Source: Planctomyces sp. SH-PL62
GTDB lineage: Bacteria; Planctomycetota; Planctomycetia; Planctomycetales; Planctomycetaceae
DNA length: 42,189 nt
Assembly (NCBI GenBank): GCA_945893075.1
Contig: CAMDDX010000018.1
Span: 1-42,189, forward strand
Direction of reading: 5' to 3'
The notes beneath the pieces are model-generated. The model worked only from the letters and a program-made list of their open reading frames with translations. It was not told where the DNA came from and did not search any database. This document shows, in pieces, positions 1 to 9,058 of the stretch. A program made the position numbers and the translations under genes. Each line of letters begins with the position of its first letter. The stretch's first letter is position 1.

Positions 1-70
1 AGCACCGCTTTGGATTGTCTGCCTGGGCGGACTCCAAAGAACCAAAGCGGTGCTGACACACCGCACTCCA
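1..70. repeat. Palindromic element, cut by the left edge (CTGGAGTGC family)
   Basis: AGCACCGCTTTGG at 1-13 is the exact reverse complement of 42-54. The right arm continues as a small hairpin, GCGGTG (47-52), loop CTGACA, CACCGC (59-64), then ACTCCA. The same hairpin plus ACTCCA occurs in the right arm of the element at 27931-28096. The matching outer part of the left arm would lie upstream of base 1, so the element is probably truncated by the window. Confidence 0.7.
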
Positions 71-79
71 AAGGTTTTC

Positions 80-826
80 ATGCCAGAGCTGACACAATCG
101 GAATGGGCTCTCGTGCTGCTGGCCGCGTTTGGGGTCGGCGTGTCCAAGAGCGGCTTTGCCGGCTTGGGGCTGTTCCATGTCGTGGTCTTCGCGTCTTTGT
201 TTGGAGCGAAGACTTCGACCGGCATTGTGCTGCCGATGCTGTTGTTTGGCGACGTGTGCGCGGTTGCGTCGTTTCGACAGCATGCACGCTGGGATTACGT
301 GTGGCGGATGGCGTTGCCCACGGGCTTGGGCGTCGTGGCTGGCTGGGCATTGATGCAGCGGTTGGATGAATCGGCCTACAAGGGAGTGATTGGCGGGATC
401 ATTCTCGGCTTAGCCGCAATGCAAGCGGCTCGGATGTGGCGCGCCAATTTGTTCGCGCGCGTGCCGCACTCGACTTGGTTCTGCTGGAGTTTGGGACTGC
501 TCGCCGGTTTCACGACGATGCTGGCGAACGGTGGCGGAGTCGTCATCGCGCTGTTCCTCGTGGCCGTCTCGTTGCCGAAGCTGGAGTTGGTAGGGACGAC
601 CGCTTGGTTTTTTCTACTACTGAATCTCTTCAAGATTCCCTTCAGCGCCAGCTTGGGCCTGATCAGCCTCGACTCGCTGACGCTCAACGCGGTGCTGACT
701 CCAGTGATTGTCGTGGGGCTGTTCTCTGGCCGCTGGTTGATCCACCGCGTGCCGCAGAAACTATTCGACAGTTTGGTGCTGGCATTCTCGGCCGCGGCGG
801 CGCTGCGACTGATCGGCGTGTTTTAG
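80..826 (+). CDS. TauE/SafE-family (sulfite/organic anion exporter-like) membrane protein
   Basis: A 248-residue, almost wholly hydrophobic protein with about seven or eight membrane segments. The N-terminus has the family pattern of a first helix followed by a Gly-rich stretch (GVGVSKSGFAGLG near residues 18-30), and a second Gly-rich stretch (LANGGGVVIALFL) opens the second half, as in TauE/SafE (DUF81) proteins, which export sulfite, sulfoacetate or other small anions across the inner membrane. Length is typical for the family. I chose ATG 80 (MPELTQSEW) because the in-frame upstream ATG at 50 lies inside a palindromic repeat. It converges on the epimerase gene, with a strong hairpin between them. 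The substrate cannot be told from sequence. Confidence 0.85.
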   Translation: MPELTQSEWALVLLAAFGVGVSKSGFAGLGLFHVVVFASLFGAKTSTGIVLPMLLFGDVCAVASFRQHARWDYVWRMALPTGLGVVAGWALMQRLDESAYKGVIGGIILGLAAMQAARMWRANLFARVPHSTWFCWSLGLLAGFTTMLANGGGVVIALFLVAVSLPKLELVGTTAWFFLLLNLFKIPFSASLGLISLDSLTLNAVLTPVIVVGLFSGRWLIHRVPQKLFDSLVLAFSAAAALRLIGVF

Positions 827-841
827 CCATTGATCCGCATA

Positions 842-904
842 TCAGCCGCAGGGCGCTAGCCCCGGTTTGTGCAGCTCGAACCGGGGCTAGCGCCCGGCGG
901 CTGA
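842..904. repeat. Perfect-type inverted repeat between convergent genes
   Basis: Arms of 26 bases at 842-867 and 879-904 pair with only one or two mismatches around an 11-base loop. The core is GGGCGCTAGCCCCGGTT. It fills the gap between two convergent genes and may act as a bidirectional terminator, though there is no T tract. It is probably one of the palindromic element families of this genome. Confidence 0.75.
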
Positions 905-905
905 T

Positions 906-1892
906 TCAATGATCCAATAACTCCAACCGCCGCAAGCCTTCTTCGACCGAGACCACGGATTCAAAGCCAAAATCTCGCTGAGCCTTGTCCACGCGATACC
1001 AGTGCGAGCGGCTCAACTGCGAGGCGAGGAACCGAGTCATTCGCGGTTCTGATTCGATGCGCAACAAGCCGTAGACTCCTTCCAACACCGCGCCGATGGC
1101 CGAGGCCGCGCTGGCGGAGATCGACTTCTGAATCGGAGGCAATCCGGCGCGGCCGAGGAGTGTGTTGACCCAGTCCCACAGATTGACCGGATCGGGTTCG
1201 TTGATGAAGTAGGCTTGTCCGGCGACCGGCGATTTGAGCGTCAACGCATCGGCCGCTTGCAGGTGAGCCCGCGCGGCGTTTTCGACGTAGACCATCGAGA
1301 TTAGGTTGCGACCGTCACCGACTCGTCGCAGTTGGCTGCGTTTCGCCCGTTCGATCAATCTCGGGACGAGCTGCGTATCGCGCGGTCCCCAGATCAGATG
1401 CGGCCGCAATGCGCACGTCGCCAAACCCTCGACGCCGTTGGCGGACAGTACCGCTTGTTCGGCGAGCGCTTTGCTGCGCGGATAATGGCAAAGGAATTTC
1501 GTGGAGTAGGGCAGCGACTCGTCCGCACCGAGATGATCGTGTCCGTCGTAGACCACGCTCGGCGAACTGGTGAAGACCAGCCGGCCGACTCCATGACACC
1601 GACAGCCCTCAATGACATTCTGCGTGCCGAGCGTGTTGACTCCATGAAACAACTTCCACGGCCCCCAAATGCCGGGCAGCGCTGCGGCGTGGAAAACGAC
1701 GTCCATGCCCTCGCACGCCGCCGTGACGGCCGACGTGTCTTGCAGATCGCCGGTGCGTGTTTCGACTCCCAGCTTGTCGAGTTCGGGGTATCGCTGGCGG
1801 CTGAAGACTCGCACTTGATCGCCGCGCGCGACGAGCTGCTCGACGATGTACCGACCGAGAAATCCGCCGCCGCCAGTGACAAGTCCGCGCAT
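906..1892 (-). CDS. NAD(P)-dependent epimerase/dehydratase, 3-beta-HSD-like
   Basis: A 328-residue extended short-chain dehydrogenase. The N-terminal Rossmann fold has TGGGGFLGR (residues 6-14), and the catalytic tyrosine-lysine pair is Y137-P-R-S-K141, with the serine-rich strand [11 protein letters not shown] about 25 residues before it. The pattern of [10 protein letters not shown] at the start and LPGIWGPW after the NAD-binding HAA motif matches the 3-beta-hydroxysteroid dehydrogenase / HpnA-like branch that acts on sterols, hopanoids or isoprenoid alcohols. Substrate is not determined by the sequence. ATG at 1892 begins directly with the nucleotide-binding strand, so the start is secure. 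It stands alone with a palindromic repeat upstream (1921-2024). Confidence 0.85.
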   Translation of the reverse strand: MRGLVTGGGGFLGRYIVEQLVARGDQVRVFSRQRYPELDKLGVETRTGDLQDTSAVTAACEGMDVVFHAAALPGIWGPWKLFHGVNTLGTQNVIEGCRCHGVGRLVFTSSPSVVYDGHDHLGADESLPYSTKFLCHYPRSKALAEQAVLSANGVEGLATCALRPHLIWGPRDTQLVPRLIERAKRSQLRRVGDGRNLISMVYVENAARAHLQAADALTLKSPVAGQAYFINEPDPVNLWDWVNTLLGRAGLPPIQKSISASAASAIGAVLEGVYGLLRIESEPRMTRFLASQLSRSHWYRVDKAQRDFGFESVVSVEEGLRRLELLDH

Positions 1893-1920
1893 GAGTGTGA
1901 ATCACTTCCAAGGCCGACCT

Positions 1921-2024
1921 CCGGCCGAATGCCGATGGCCGACAGCCGATCGCCGTTATTCTATTTTTGGTTTTTGAAAGGTGAGATAACGGCTTTCGGC
2001 CATCGGCTCTCGGCCATCGGCCGG
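1921..2024. repeat. Inverted repeat, CCGATGGCC type
   Basis: Arms of about 39 bases (1921-1959 and 1986-2024) pair imperfectly around an AT-rich loop of about 26 bases. Each arm contains internal repeats of GGCCATCGGC. It lies in the divergent gap between the epimerase gene and the LEPR/CSLREA gene, so it may be transcribed in the leader of either. Confidence 0.65.
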
Positions 2025-2163
2025 AAGCGACACCGCTTCGTCTGCCCGCAGAGTTCGACCAAACTGCGTGACCGGCAATCTTTGCTTGGGGCTATTCCGC
2101 CGTTGTTGCCGATCCAACGAGGTGACAGCTTGTAAGACAAGCGGGCCAACTCTCCAAGGAAGC

Positions 2164-3282
2164 ATGATGTCGATTCACGCGTGGTGGAAACGAATCGTCA
2201 CGACCTGGCAGAAACTTCGTCCGGCGCGACGTCGCCGCTCATTGGGCGGCTTCTCGGCCGAAGCGTTCGAGCCGCGCCGGTTGTTGTCCGCATTTGTGGT
2301 CAACAGTCTGGCGGACTCGCACGATGCCATTCTCGGCGACGGGATCGCCGCCGATGCCAACGGCCACACCACGCTGCGCGCGGCCCTCGAAGAAGCCAAT
2401 GCTCACGCGGGAGCCGACACGATCGCGCTGCCCGCCGGAGTCATCGGCGTCTCCGCCGCGAACGGTCCGCTCGTGGTGACGGATGGCGTCACGATCATCG
2501 GTACCGGGGCCACCATCATCGACGGTGCCGTGTTCGATGAGGTCTTCTCGGTCAGCGGCGCGGGACGGTTACAGTTCGATCATGTCACCGTCCGTTCCTC
2601 GAATGACGTGGCGATCCCGCGTCCAATTCTCCTGACAGCGAATGCTCGGCAGGCGGATTTGATCGTGGCGTTTTCGGCGATCACGTCGGAACCATTCACG
2701 GTCGAAACCAAAACACCGAACGGCCTGTCGCCGCTGATCGGCATCACGATTCCCGATAGCGTCTTTGATGAGTCCCCGATCGCTCCGGATCGGAAATCCG
2801 TGAAGCCCGCAACTGTGCTGGGCGAGATTGTCGTGCCGACTCCTGAGCAGGCGATCGACCAAATCATCAACGCGCTGTTCCGCAACGAACCGGATTTCGT
2901 GCTGCCGGTGGGTGTCGAGCAGAAGCCGAAATCCATGCCAGAAGACAACGCTCAGCCGATCCCGAAAGACGGCGCTGAAGAATCGCCGTCAGACGATGAG
3001 CAATCGCTGAATGACTCCGGTGACGATGAAGCATTCCGCACCGTCCTGCGTGGCTGGGCTGACGAAGCGGGCTGGCACGAATTCGATTTCCTGTCGCGCG
3101 GGGCGAAGTCCGTGGCGGTGCTGCCTCATCACGGCAGTCGCGTGGCCGCGATGGCGGGAATGCTGCTCGGTTCGGTCGCCGTCACCTCGTGGTCGCGAGC
3201 CGATCGCAGCGTATGGCGTGAATCGCTGTCTCTGTCCGCCTGGCGGACTCGCCTCGACCGATTGCGTCGGCGACCTCGATAG
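2164..3282 (+). CDS. LEPR-XLL motif / CSLREA-like exported protein
   Basis: A 372-residue protein. Residues 1-25 are strongly basic, then FEPRRLLS (35-42) matches the LEPR-XLL motif found near the N-terminus of large planctomycete surface proteins. Directly after it, FVVNSLADS...DANGHTTLRAALEEAN (44-80) matches the CSLREA-type module that usually precedes a beta-helix of Chlamydia-like or parallel-beta repeats; here the Cys of CSLREA is replaced (TTLRAALEEAN). Only about 60 residues of beta-helix-like sequence follow (DGVTIIGTGATIIDG). The middle is Pro/Glu/Asp-rich and the end has a short hydrophobic stretch (about 345-355) followed by a very basic tail. Start ATG 2164 is preceded by AAGGA. 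It is much shorter than most LEPR-XLL proteins. Function unknown; probably cell surface. Confidence 0.7.
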   Translation: MMSIHAWWKRIVTTWQKLRPARRRRSLGGFSAEAFEPRRLLSAFVVNSLADSHDAILGDGIAADANGHTTLRAALEEANAHAGADTIALPAGVIGVSAANGPLVVTDGVTIIGTGATIIDGAVFDEVFSVSGAGRLQFDHVTVRSSNDVAIPRPILLTANARQADLIVAFSAITSEPFTVETKTPNGLSPLIGITIPDSVFDESPIAPDRKSVKPATVLGEIVVPTPEQAIDQIINALFRNEPDFVLPVGVEQKPKSMPEDNAQPIPKDGAEESPSDDEQSLNDSGDDEAFRTVLRGWADEAGWHEFDFLSRGAKSVAVLPHHGSRVAAMAGMLLGSVAVTSWSRADRSVWRESLSLSAWRTRLDRLRRRPR

Positions 3283-3379
3283 AGTTGGGCTTCCGAGGGA
3301 CACGCGATAGTCTGCTCCGTTGCCGGTCCTTGATCGCCGGCTTTCGCTTGCCCATCCGCATGCGAGACGTCTTTGACTC

Positions 3380-3442
3380 GTAGCCTGACTCTCTGAGTCG
3401 GGTGTTGATCTGCGACATTCCCGACTCAGAGAGTCAGGCTAC
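3380..3442. repeat. 63-bp GTAGCCTGACTC inverted repeat, copy 1
   Basis: Perfect 23-base arms (3380-3402 and 3420-3442) around a 17-base loop. The arms begin GTAGCCTGACTCTC and contain the inner palindrome GACTCTCTGAGTC. A second copy with the same arm length, loop length and total length is at 36455-36517, with one arm change that is matched on both sides (T to C and A to G). Confidence 0.85.
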
Positions 3443-3474
3443 GGTCCTTTGCAACCACATCGACGGAGACTCTC

Positions 3475-4353
3475 ATGACCAGCCGAGCCGCGACCGAATG
3501 GCGTTATGAAAAACTGACCTGGCCTGAAATCAACGAAACGATCGAGATGCGAAAGGTCTGCATCATCCCCTGCGGGGCGGTCGAGCAGCACGGCCCGCAT
3601 CTGCCGCTGGATGTCGATCTGATGTGTCCCGGTGGGATCGCTCGCGGGGTGGGCGAAGCGATGCGCGACAAAGTGCTTGTCTTGCCCACAATCGCTTACG
3701 GCTACACCGGGCATGTGATGGACTTTCCGGGCACGATCAACACGCATTGGGAGACCTTCATTAAGCAAGTGCTCGACGTGACGAAGTCGCTCGCGTATCA
3801 CGGATTCAAGAAGATCATTCTGCTCAACGGCCACGGCTCGAACATGCCGAACCTCGATCTGGCCGCGCGCCGTACGAACTTGGAGACCGACGCCGAGTGC
3901 GTGCTGATCGCGTGGTGGAACCTGCTGACCGTCGACAAAGCCTTCTTGCCGAGCTGGCGTGAAAGCAAATTCCCCGGCGGCTGCTCGCACGCTTGTGAGT
4001 TGGAGACGTCGCTGTACCTGTACCTCGACGAAGACGGCGTGCGCAAGGACAAGATCAAGAGCGGCACGATCAAATTCAACAACGAAGACAACCCGTTCAA
4101 TTGGGTCGATCTCTTCGGAGCCGGGCCGGGATCGTTGATCTCGTGGACCAGCAGCTACAACGACACAGGAGTGCTCGGCGACGCGGAATTGGCGACGAAG
4201 GAGAAAGGGGAGCGGGTCTATCACGAGTCCGTCAAACAACTCTGCCGCTTCATCGACTACTACCGCGACCGACCCATCGACGTGCGCGGGCGGCATCAGG
4301 CTCATAAACCCAAAATGCCGATCCCGTGGGGCCAGTACGATGCGCTGCCGTAG
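3475..4353 (+). CDS. Creatininase-family metal-dependent amidohydrolase
   Basis: A 292-residue protein with the complete creatininase signature. GAVEQHGPHLPLDVD (35-48) supplies the metal ligands E37, H39 and D48, NGHGSN supplies the next His, and HACELETS supplies the last Glu. The family includes creatinine amidohydrolase, MftE-like peptidases and FAPy deformylase ArfB, all zinc or manganese enzymes that open cyclic or formamide amides. The lack of other creatine, flavin or mycofactocin genes nearby leaves the substrate open. Length is slightly longer than the usual 240-260 residues because of an extended C-terminus. The ATG follows a palindromic repeat by about 30 bases. Cytoplasmic, no signal peptide. 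Confidence 0.88.
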   Translation: MTSRAATEWRYEKLTWPEINETIEMRKVCIIPCGAVEQHGPHLPLDVDLMCPGGIARGVGEAMRDKVLVLPTIAYGYTGHVMDFPGTINTHWETFIKQVLDVTKSLAYHGFKKIILLNGHGSNMPNLDLAARRTNLETDAECVLIAWWNLLTVDKAFLPSWRESKFPGGCSHACELETSLYLYLDEDGVRKDKIKSGTIKFNNEDNPFNWVDLFGAGPGSLISWTSSYNDTGVLGDAELATKEKGERVYHESVKQLCRFIDYYRDRPIDVRGRHQAHKPKMPIPWGQYDALP

Positions 4354-4376
4354 CGGGTGCAAAACAGCATTTGTCC

Positions 4377-4474
4377 GGGGTCAGGCACCGCAAAATTCAA
4401 AATTGGCGGAACCAAGCGTTGGAAGTACTCAGGACGTAGCTCCGCCAATTTTGAATTTTGCGGTGCCTGACCCC
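4377..4474. repeat. 98-bp GGGGTCAGGCACCGC inverted repeat, copy 1
   Basis: Perfect 34-base arms at 4377-4410 and 4441-4474, starting GGGGTCAGGCACCGCAAAA and holding an AT-rich centre. The second copy (7388-7485) is also 98 bp. Similarity extends outside the left arm: the bases before this copy (AACAGCATTTGTCC) correspond, inverted, to the bases after copy 2 (GGACAAATTCTGTT). Confidence 0.88.
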
Positions 4475-4554
4475 TGCCTGTGGACGTTCGGCAATTTTCA
4501 TGTCGCTCGATTCCTTCCGGCACTTCCATTCTGTCCCCAGTCGTAGGCACTGCC

Positions 4555-7311
4555 ATGTTCTATAAAGTCGACAGCACGCGTATGACGATGCGAGAGTTCT
4601 CCGTGAGCACTCCGCTTCTGTTGTGGCCCATTGCATTGCCGATCTTTGGGCTGCTGAAAGTTTTGAGAGTCCGGGTCGACGGATCTCCCGATGATCCCAA
4701 CATCGAATGGCTGTCGGAGCACGAAGTGCCTCGCCAGAAACTGCCTAAGGATCTCCAGACCCGATTTGACCCGCTCGAAGCGGAACTCGCGGAACTGGAC
4801 TTCGAGTCGCCGGTCTTTCATCAATGGCACGACCGCAGCCAGCACACGCAGTTTCATTTGGAAACGCTGCGGCATTCGTCCGGGCAAGCCTTCGGGCGGC
4901 TCCATCACAAGCATTGGAGTTTCCCCAAGCCGCCGCGCGACTATCTGTTCGCGATGTTCGTTTCCGAATTCGATGATGGTTCCTTCCTCGTCTCAACGGC
5001 TGGCAAGAAGGACTTGTTTCCCGTGCCACCCAATGTCGTTGTTCAACGCATGGCAGGAGCCTCCGCAACCAAACTGTGGGCCGCGCACCAATCGGCGTTG
5101 CAGCGCGAAGCGCTGGCGAGATCGCCGGTTCCTATCCGAGACGATCATGACTTGGACGAGCAGATCGAGAAGTTCCAATCGACGCTGCGTGATTTCCATG
5201 TCGAGCGTGGAGCGTTCGTGCCGCTGCCGACGAAGCTGTCTCCCGAAATGCCGTCGCCGGTGCTGGCCTCAACCATCGACACAGCCAGTCTGGAACTCGT
5301 TGACGTCGTCGATGCGGATGAGGTTCCGATTCTGGCGGCGGAAAGTGAGCCGGTGCTCGACGAACAGCACGTCAGCGTGATCGAGGAAATTCGACGACAG
5401 CAAAAGAAACGTGGCGGCTGGTTGGGAGCGATCGCCTTGTTGGTGGTGTCGGCGGTGGTGTTCGTCGGAGCCGGAGCGGCTCAATGGGACTGGAAGTTCG
5501 CGCTGCTGTTGGTCCCGATCCTGCTGTTTCACGAGGCAGGTCATTGGGTGGCGATGAAAGTCTTCGGCTACCGCAACCTGAAGATGTTTTTCATCCCGTT
5601 CTTTGGCGCCGGGGTCAGCGGCCGGTCGTACAACGTCGCCGGCTGGAAGAAAGCGGTCGTGGCCTTAGCCGGGCCGCTGCCGGGGGTCTGGCTGTCGATT
5701 GTGCTGGGCGTGGTGGCCCTCATCATGGAGAAGCCGCAGTTGCTCGAAGTGGCAATACTGGCCCTGATTCTGAACTCATTCAATTTGCTGCCGATCCTGC
5801 CGTTGGACGGCGGTCAGAATCTGCACGCGGTCTTGTTCTCGCGGCATCCGATTCTGGACATCGTCTTTCGAGCGGTCGCATCGCTCGCGCTGATGGGAGG
5901 TTCGGTTCTGTTGAGTGACAAGTTCCTCTTTTACCTTGGTCTGGTGATGCTCTTCAGCCTGCCCATCGCGTTCAAGACGATGAAGATCGTCTCGAAGCTG
6001 CGCGACGAACAGCTTGACACTCAGGCGACCGCTGACGAGAGCGTACCGGTCGCGACCGCCGTGCGAATCGTCGATGAGCTGCGAGCTGTCCTGTCGCCGC
6101 AGCAACAGCAGAACAAACTGCTGGCGAAGCTGACGCTGGATGTGTTCGAGTCATTGAACTCACGGCCCCCCGGCGTGTTTGCGTCATTGACGTTGCTGGC
6201 CGCTCACGGCGGAACATTCTTGATGGCGCTGGTCTTCGCGATGGTGTTTGTGGTTGGCAAGCACGGAAATCTCGGCGACTTTGTGCGTCAAGCCGCCAAC
6301 ATGCCGCAGCAGTCGTATCAATGTGGCAGAAGCGAACGCTGGGATGGTGCCGACGTGGCGCGCGATCTCGATGCCGAACGCCAAACGCTGGTCGCCAATT
6401 TCCGCGACGAAGCGATGGCCACGGCGGCCCATCGCGATCTGACCGGCCGGCTGCCGCCATTCGCGACCGCGACCCGCTTTGGTCAAACGCTGTTCGTCAC
6501 GCTGCCGGCAGCGGACGACGACGCCCGCAAGCTCTGGCTTCAGGAGTTGGAGAAGACCGCAAAGCAGGTTGTCGTTGGCAACAAAGAGTTCGTGATCACG
6601 CTGCGTCTGACCTGCATCGCTCGCTCTGCCGAAGAGGCCCAGAAGTTGGAAGAAGAACTGCAAGAACATTTTCAGTGCCCCACCGAGATGTGCCTGATTC
6701 CTCCCTGGTCATCGAGTGGGCCGTTGAGCGCCGATCAACGGCAGGCCAGACAGCTTTACCAGCGAGCGACGAAAGCAGAGGCGGATTTCGGCTTCGACGA
6801 TCCGCAATCGAAAGAAAACCAAAAGCAAATGGCTCAGGCTCGAAGGCAAGGGGACAAGAAGGAGTTGGACCGGCTCGTGAAACTTCAGCAAGAACGCTTC
6901 GCCGCCGCCAAACAAGTGAGCCGCGACCGACTTAAAAGGGAGCTTTCGGACAAGCTCAGCCAAGACCTCTTGCAACGCTACGAACTGATCCCGCAGTGGG
7001 AACCTGATCTCCACGAAGACAAAGCCTTCACGGAAAAACGCAACGCAGCGTTTCGCTATATCGGCGAACTGCTGGGGCAAGTCCCCTTGGAAAACGAACA
7101 ACCGATTGGCAAGGAACGCCTCGAAATGGCTCAAGGTGGTTTCGTGCATCGCAACGGATTGTTGCTGAGCGTTCAATTCATCAGCTTCACCCGCACGGAT
7201 CACGGCCTGCCCCGGATGGCCGAATGGCTCTGCGGCAAAGGCTGTCTCGACGTGAAATACTCCATCAACAATTTCGGCTTGGATGGCTTGGGGGGACTTG
7301 ATCTCGATTGA
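4555..7311 (+). CDS. M50-family site-2 protease with long N- and C-terminal extensions
   Basis: A 918-residue integral membrane protein. The zinc site HEAGHW is at residues 326-331 in a hydrophobic helix, and the second motif is NLLPILPLDGGQ with the metal-binding Asp near residue 418, so the intramembrane metalloprotease core is intact. About 280 mostly soluble residues precede the core, after one hydrophobic stretch near residues 16-33. Further membrane helices lie at about 287-307, 375-450 and 546-567. The last 350 residues are soluble and include a charged probable coiled coil (about 745-800) rich in Lys, Gln and Glu. Most site-2 proteases have 350-450 residues. Such enzymes cut anti-sigma factors or other membrane proteins; no PDZ domain is obvious. 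ATG 4555 was chosen since the coding pattern upstream is weak. The gene is flanked by two inverted copies of the same 98-bp element. Confidence 0.82.
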   Translation: MFYKVDSTRMTMREFSVSTPLLLWPIALPIFGLLKVLRVRVDGSPDDPNIEWLSEHEVPRQKLPKDLQTRFDPLEAELAELDFESPVFHQWHDRSQHTQFHLETLRHSSGQAFGRLHHKHWSFPKPPRDYLFAMFVSEFDDGSFLVSTAGKKDLFPVPPNVVVQRMAGASATKLWAAHQSALQREALARSPVPIRDDHDLDEQIEKFQSTLRDFHVERGAFVPLPTKLSPEMPSPVLASTIDTASLELVDVVDADEVPILAAESEPVLDEQHVSVIEEIRRQQKKRGGWLGAIALLVVSAVVFVGAGAAQWDWKFALLLVPILLFHEAGHWVAMKVFGYRNLKMFFIPFFGAGVSGRSYNVAGWKKAVVALAGPLPGVWLSIVLGVVALIMEKPQLLEVAILALILNSFNLLPILPLDGGQNLHAVLFSRHPILDIVFRAVASLALMGGSVLLSDKFLFYLGLVMLFSLPIAFKTMKIVSKLRDEQLDTQATADESVPVATAVRIVDELRAVLSPQQQQNKLLAKLTLDVFESLNSRPPGVFASLTLLAAHGGTFLMALVFAMVFVVGKHGNLGDFVRQAANMPQQSYQCGRSERWDGADVARDLDAERQTLVANFRDEAMATAAHRDLTGRLPPFATATRFGQTLFVTLPAADDDARKLWLQELEKTAKQVVVGNKEFVITLRLTCIARSAEEAQKLEEELQEHFQCPTEMCLIPPWSSSGPLSADQRQARQLYQRATKAEADFGFDDPQSKENQKQMAQARRQGDKKELDRLVKLQQERFAAAKQVSRDRLKRELSDKLSQDLLQRYELIPQWEPDLHEDKAFTEKRNAAFRYIGELLGQVPLENEQPIGKERLEMAQGGFVHRNGLLLSVQFISFTRTDHGLPRMAEWLCGKGCLDVKYSINNFGLDGLGGLDLD

Positions 7312-7387
7312 ATGCGTTCTGCGATTCCGGTGCGCGCGTGTCTTGGCGAGCGAGGTGGCGTCAGTTCCCGGTTGCGATCCACCGGCA

Positions 7388-7485
7388 GGGGTCAGGCACC
7401 GCGAAACTCAAAATTGGCGGAGTGAAGTCCTGTGAGCACACTCCGCGATACTCCGCCAATTTTGAGTTTTGCGGTGCCTGACCCC
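7388..7485. repeat. 98-bp GGGGTCAGGCACCGC inverted repeat, copy 2
   Basis: Arms of 35 bases (7388-7422 and 7451-7485) with a single mismatch. Same ends, same total length and same AT-rich arm centre as copy 1 at 4377-4474; the 28-base loop differs. It separates the M50 gene from the convergent YiiX-like gene. Confidence 0.88.
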
Positions 7486-7540
7486 GGACAAATTCTGTTA
7501 TGCACGCGGCGACTGACGCAGCCCCGCTCGCCAGAACAGC

Positions 7541-8914
7541 TCAGTTCGCAGCGACCGGTTCTTGGAGCGTGTCGCGCAGAACGCTTTCGGCATCGCGACC
7601 CAGCAGCAGTCGATCCGCGTGACTCGGCGCGAATGCCGCCAACGGTTGGAAGCCGGCATGAGCCAGCGACAGCCGCAGCAAGTCTTCCGCAGCCAGCGTG
7701 AGTCGTCCCGCGCGGCGTGTCAGCGGGAATTGCATTCCGCCGATGCCTTGGTACGAACGATAAACAACCTCCGTGCAGACCAGCCGGTCGGAGCGGGTGA
7801 AGTCGAAATCGAAATCGTACGCCTTGCCTTCGTGCAACATGCCTCGGCCGATGGCCTGCGCGATGTCCTTCTGAGACAGCATCGGACGCACGACGGCGAT
7901 GGCATCGGCTCGGAATGGCGTGCGCACGGAGCGCAGCCAAACGCCGTCACGCATCGCTTCCAGCACGCGGCCGGGTTCGTGCTGATCGAGATCGAGCATC
8001 CGCCGCCAGCGCGGTTTCAGTTCCTGATGTTCGCGGAGGCCCAGGCGTTCCAAGTCACCGGAGTCGCCGAGATACAACGCCGCGTGCGGCCAGTAACCGG
8101 GCAGAAAATAATTCGTCAGCGCGAATTCTTTGCGATTGACGATCACGTCACCCGGAAGCAGCAGCGATCGCAACTCCTCCGCGACCGAGGCCGGCAGCGC
8201 CGGTTGATGTCCCAGCCGAGTGAACCGATCCGTGACCATCAAGCAGGCGACCTTCTGCAACCCGTACAACGCGCGGTCGACCAAATTGCGACGGACCGTG
8301 TTGGAGAGTTGCCGTGTCCGCGATCGGATTCGGGCCTTGGCGAATTCATAGACCGACACTTGCAGTCGCGTCCCCAATCGGTCGACCACTTCGACCAAGG
8401 GAGCGAGCAGCGGATCGGCGGCCAAGTTTTGCAACTCGGCGGCGTGCTCCTCGTGGTATCGCACCGCGTGGTAAAGATGCCAGACATGCACCGGGCTGGT
8501 CAGCGATCGCTGGACCGTGTCATAGGACTCGGCCGGAATGCCGAAGTGAGGTTCCGGTTCATTCAGCTTCGCGCGGATCACCGGCTGATCGTGATAGTTC
8601 TCTCGGAGAAACCTCGCCGCATCGACCAACAACAGTGCGGCTGAGTACCCGATCAAGAACTGCTCCGGCCGTAGCGATGCAGGCACCTGTTCCGCATCTC
8701 GATAGTTCAGGACGACGTCGAACAGAGCCGTCCGAGCCATCCAGTACGAGATCAACAACTGCCGAGCCGCTTCATCCTCGCTGGGCGAAAAGAAGCCGAG
8801 CTCGCGAACTTGGAATTGATCGCGCAGACGCAACGCCGCTTGCTTCAACTCTTCAAAGTACACCGCCAGATGCGCGACCGTCCGAGCTTGAGCTTGCAGA
8901 GCATCCGGCAACAT
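7541..8914 (-). CDS. YiiX/YaeF-like permuted papain-fold hydrolase (NlpC/P60 superfamily)
   Basis: A 457-residue protein. The C-terminal 200 residues carry the circularly permuted papain-like arrangement: GDVIVNRKEF, then the proposed catalytic His in GYWPHAALYLGD (about residue 276), and the proposed catalytic Cys in DRLVCTEVVYRSYQ (about residue 380). The N-terminal 230 residues are helical and unassigned. The family (DUF830, peptidase C92) acts on amide or ester bonds of lipids or peptidoglycan-like substrates, mostly unproven. No signal peptide is apparent, so a cytoplasmic location is likely. It converges on the M50 gene across a 98-bp repeat. The DUF2784 gene lies 144 bases upstream on the same strand. 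Confidence 0.75.
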   Translation of the reverse strand: MLPDALQAQARTVAHLAVYFEELKQAALRLRDQFQVRELGFFSPSEDEAARQLLISYWMARTALFDVVLNYRDAEQVPASLRPEQFLIGYSAALLLVDAARFLRENYHDQPVIRAKLNEPEPHFGIPAESYDTVQRSLTSPVHVWHLYHAVRYHEEHAAELQNLAADPLLAPLVEVVDRLGTRLQVSVYEFAKARIRSRTRQLSNTVRRNLVDRALYGLQKVACLMVTDRFTRLGHQPALPASVAEELRSLLLPGDVIVNRKEFALTNYFLPGYWPHAALYLGDSGDLERLGLREHQELKPRWRRMLDLDQHEPGRVLEAMRDGVWLRSVRTPFRADAIAVVRPMLSQKDIAQAIGRGMLHEGKAYDFDFDFTRSDRLVCTEVVYRSYQGIGGMQFPLTRRAGRLTLAAEDLLRLSLAHAGFQPLAAFAPSHADRLLLGRDAESVLRDTLQEPVAAN

Positions 8915-9058
8915 GAGGCCACTCCTCGCAGGAGATGTGTCGAGTCACGCTCGGCATCATGTCAAAACCGCGCCGGTACTGGCAGTCAGCAGCCCTCGGC
9001 AAAACGGAGTCGAGCAAGTTTTAGGCAAGCCGTTCCGTTGCGGAAGGCGTTCGCGCCC

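Noticed and set aside
842-904. Treating all palindromes as plain rho-independent terminators
   Set aside because: Most lack a T tract, have long or conserved loops, recur as families, and some lie inside reading frames.
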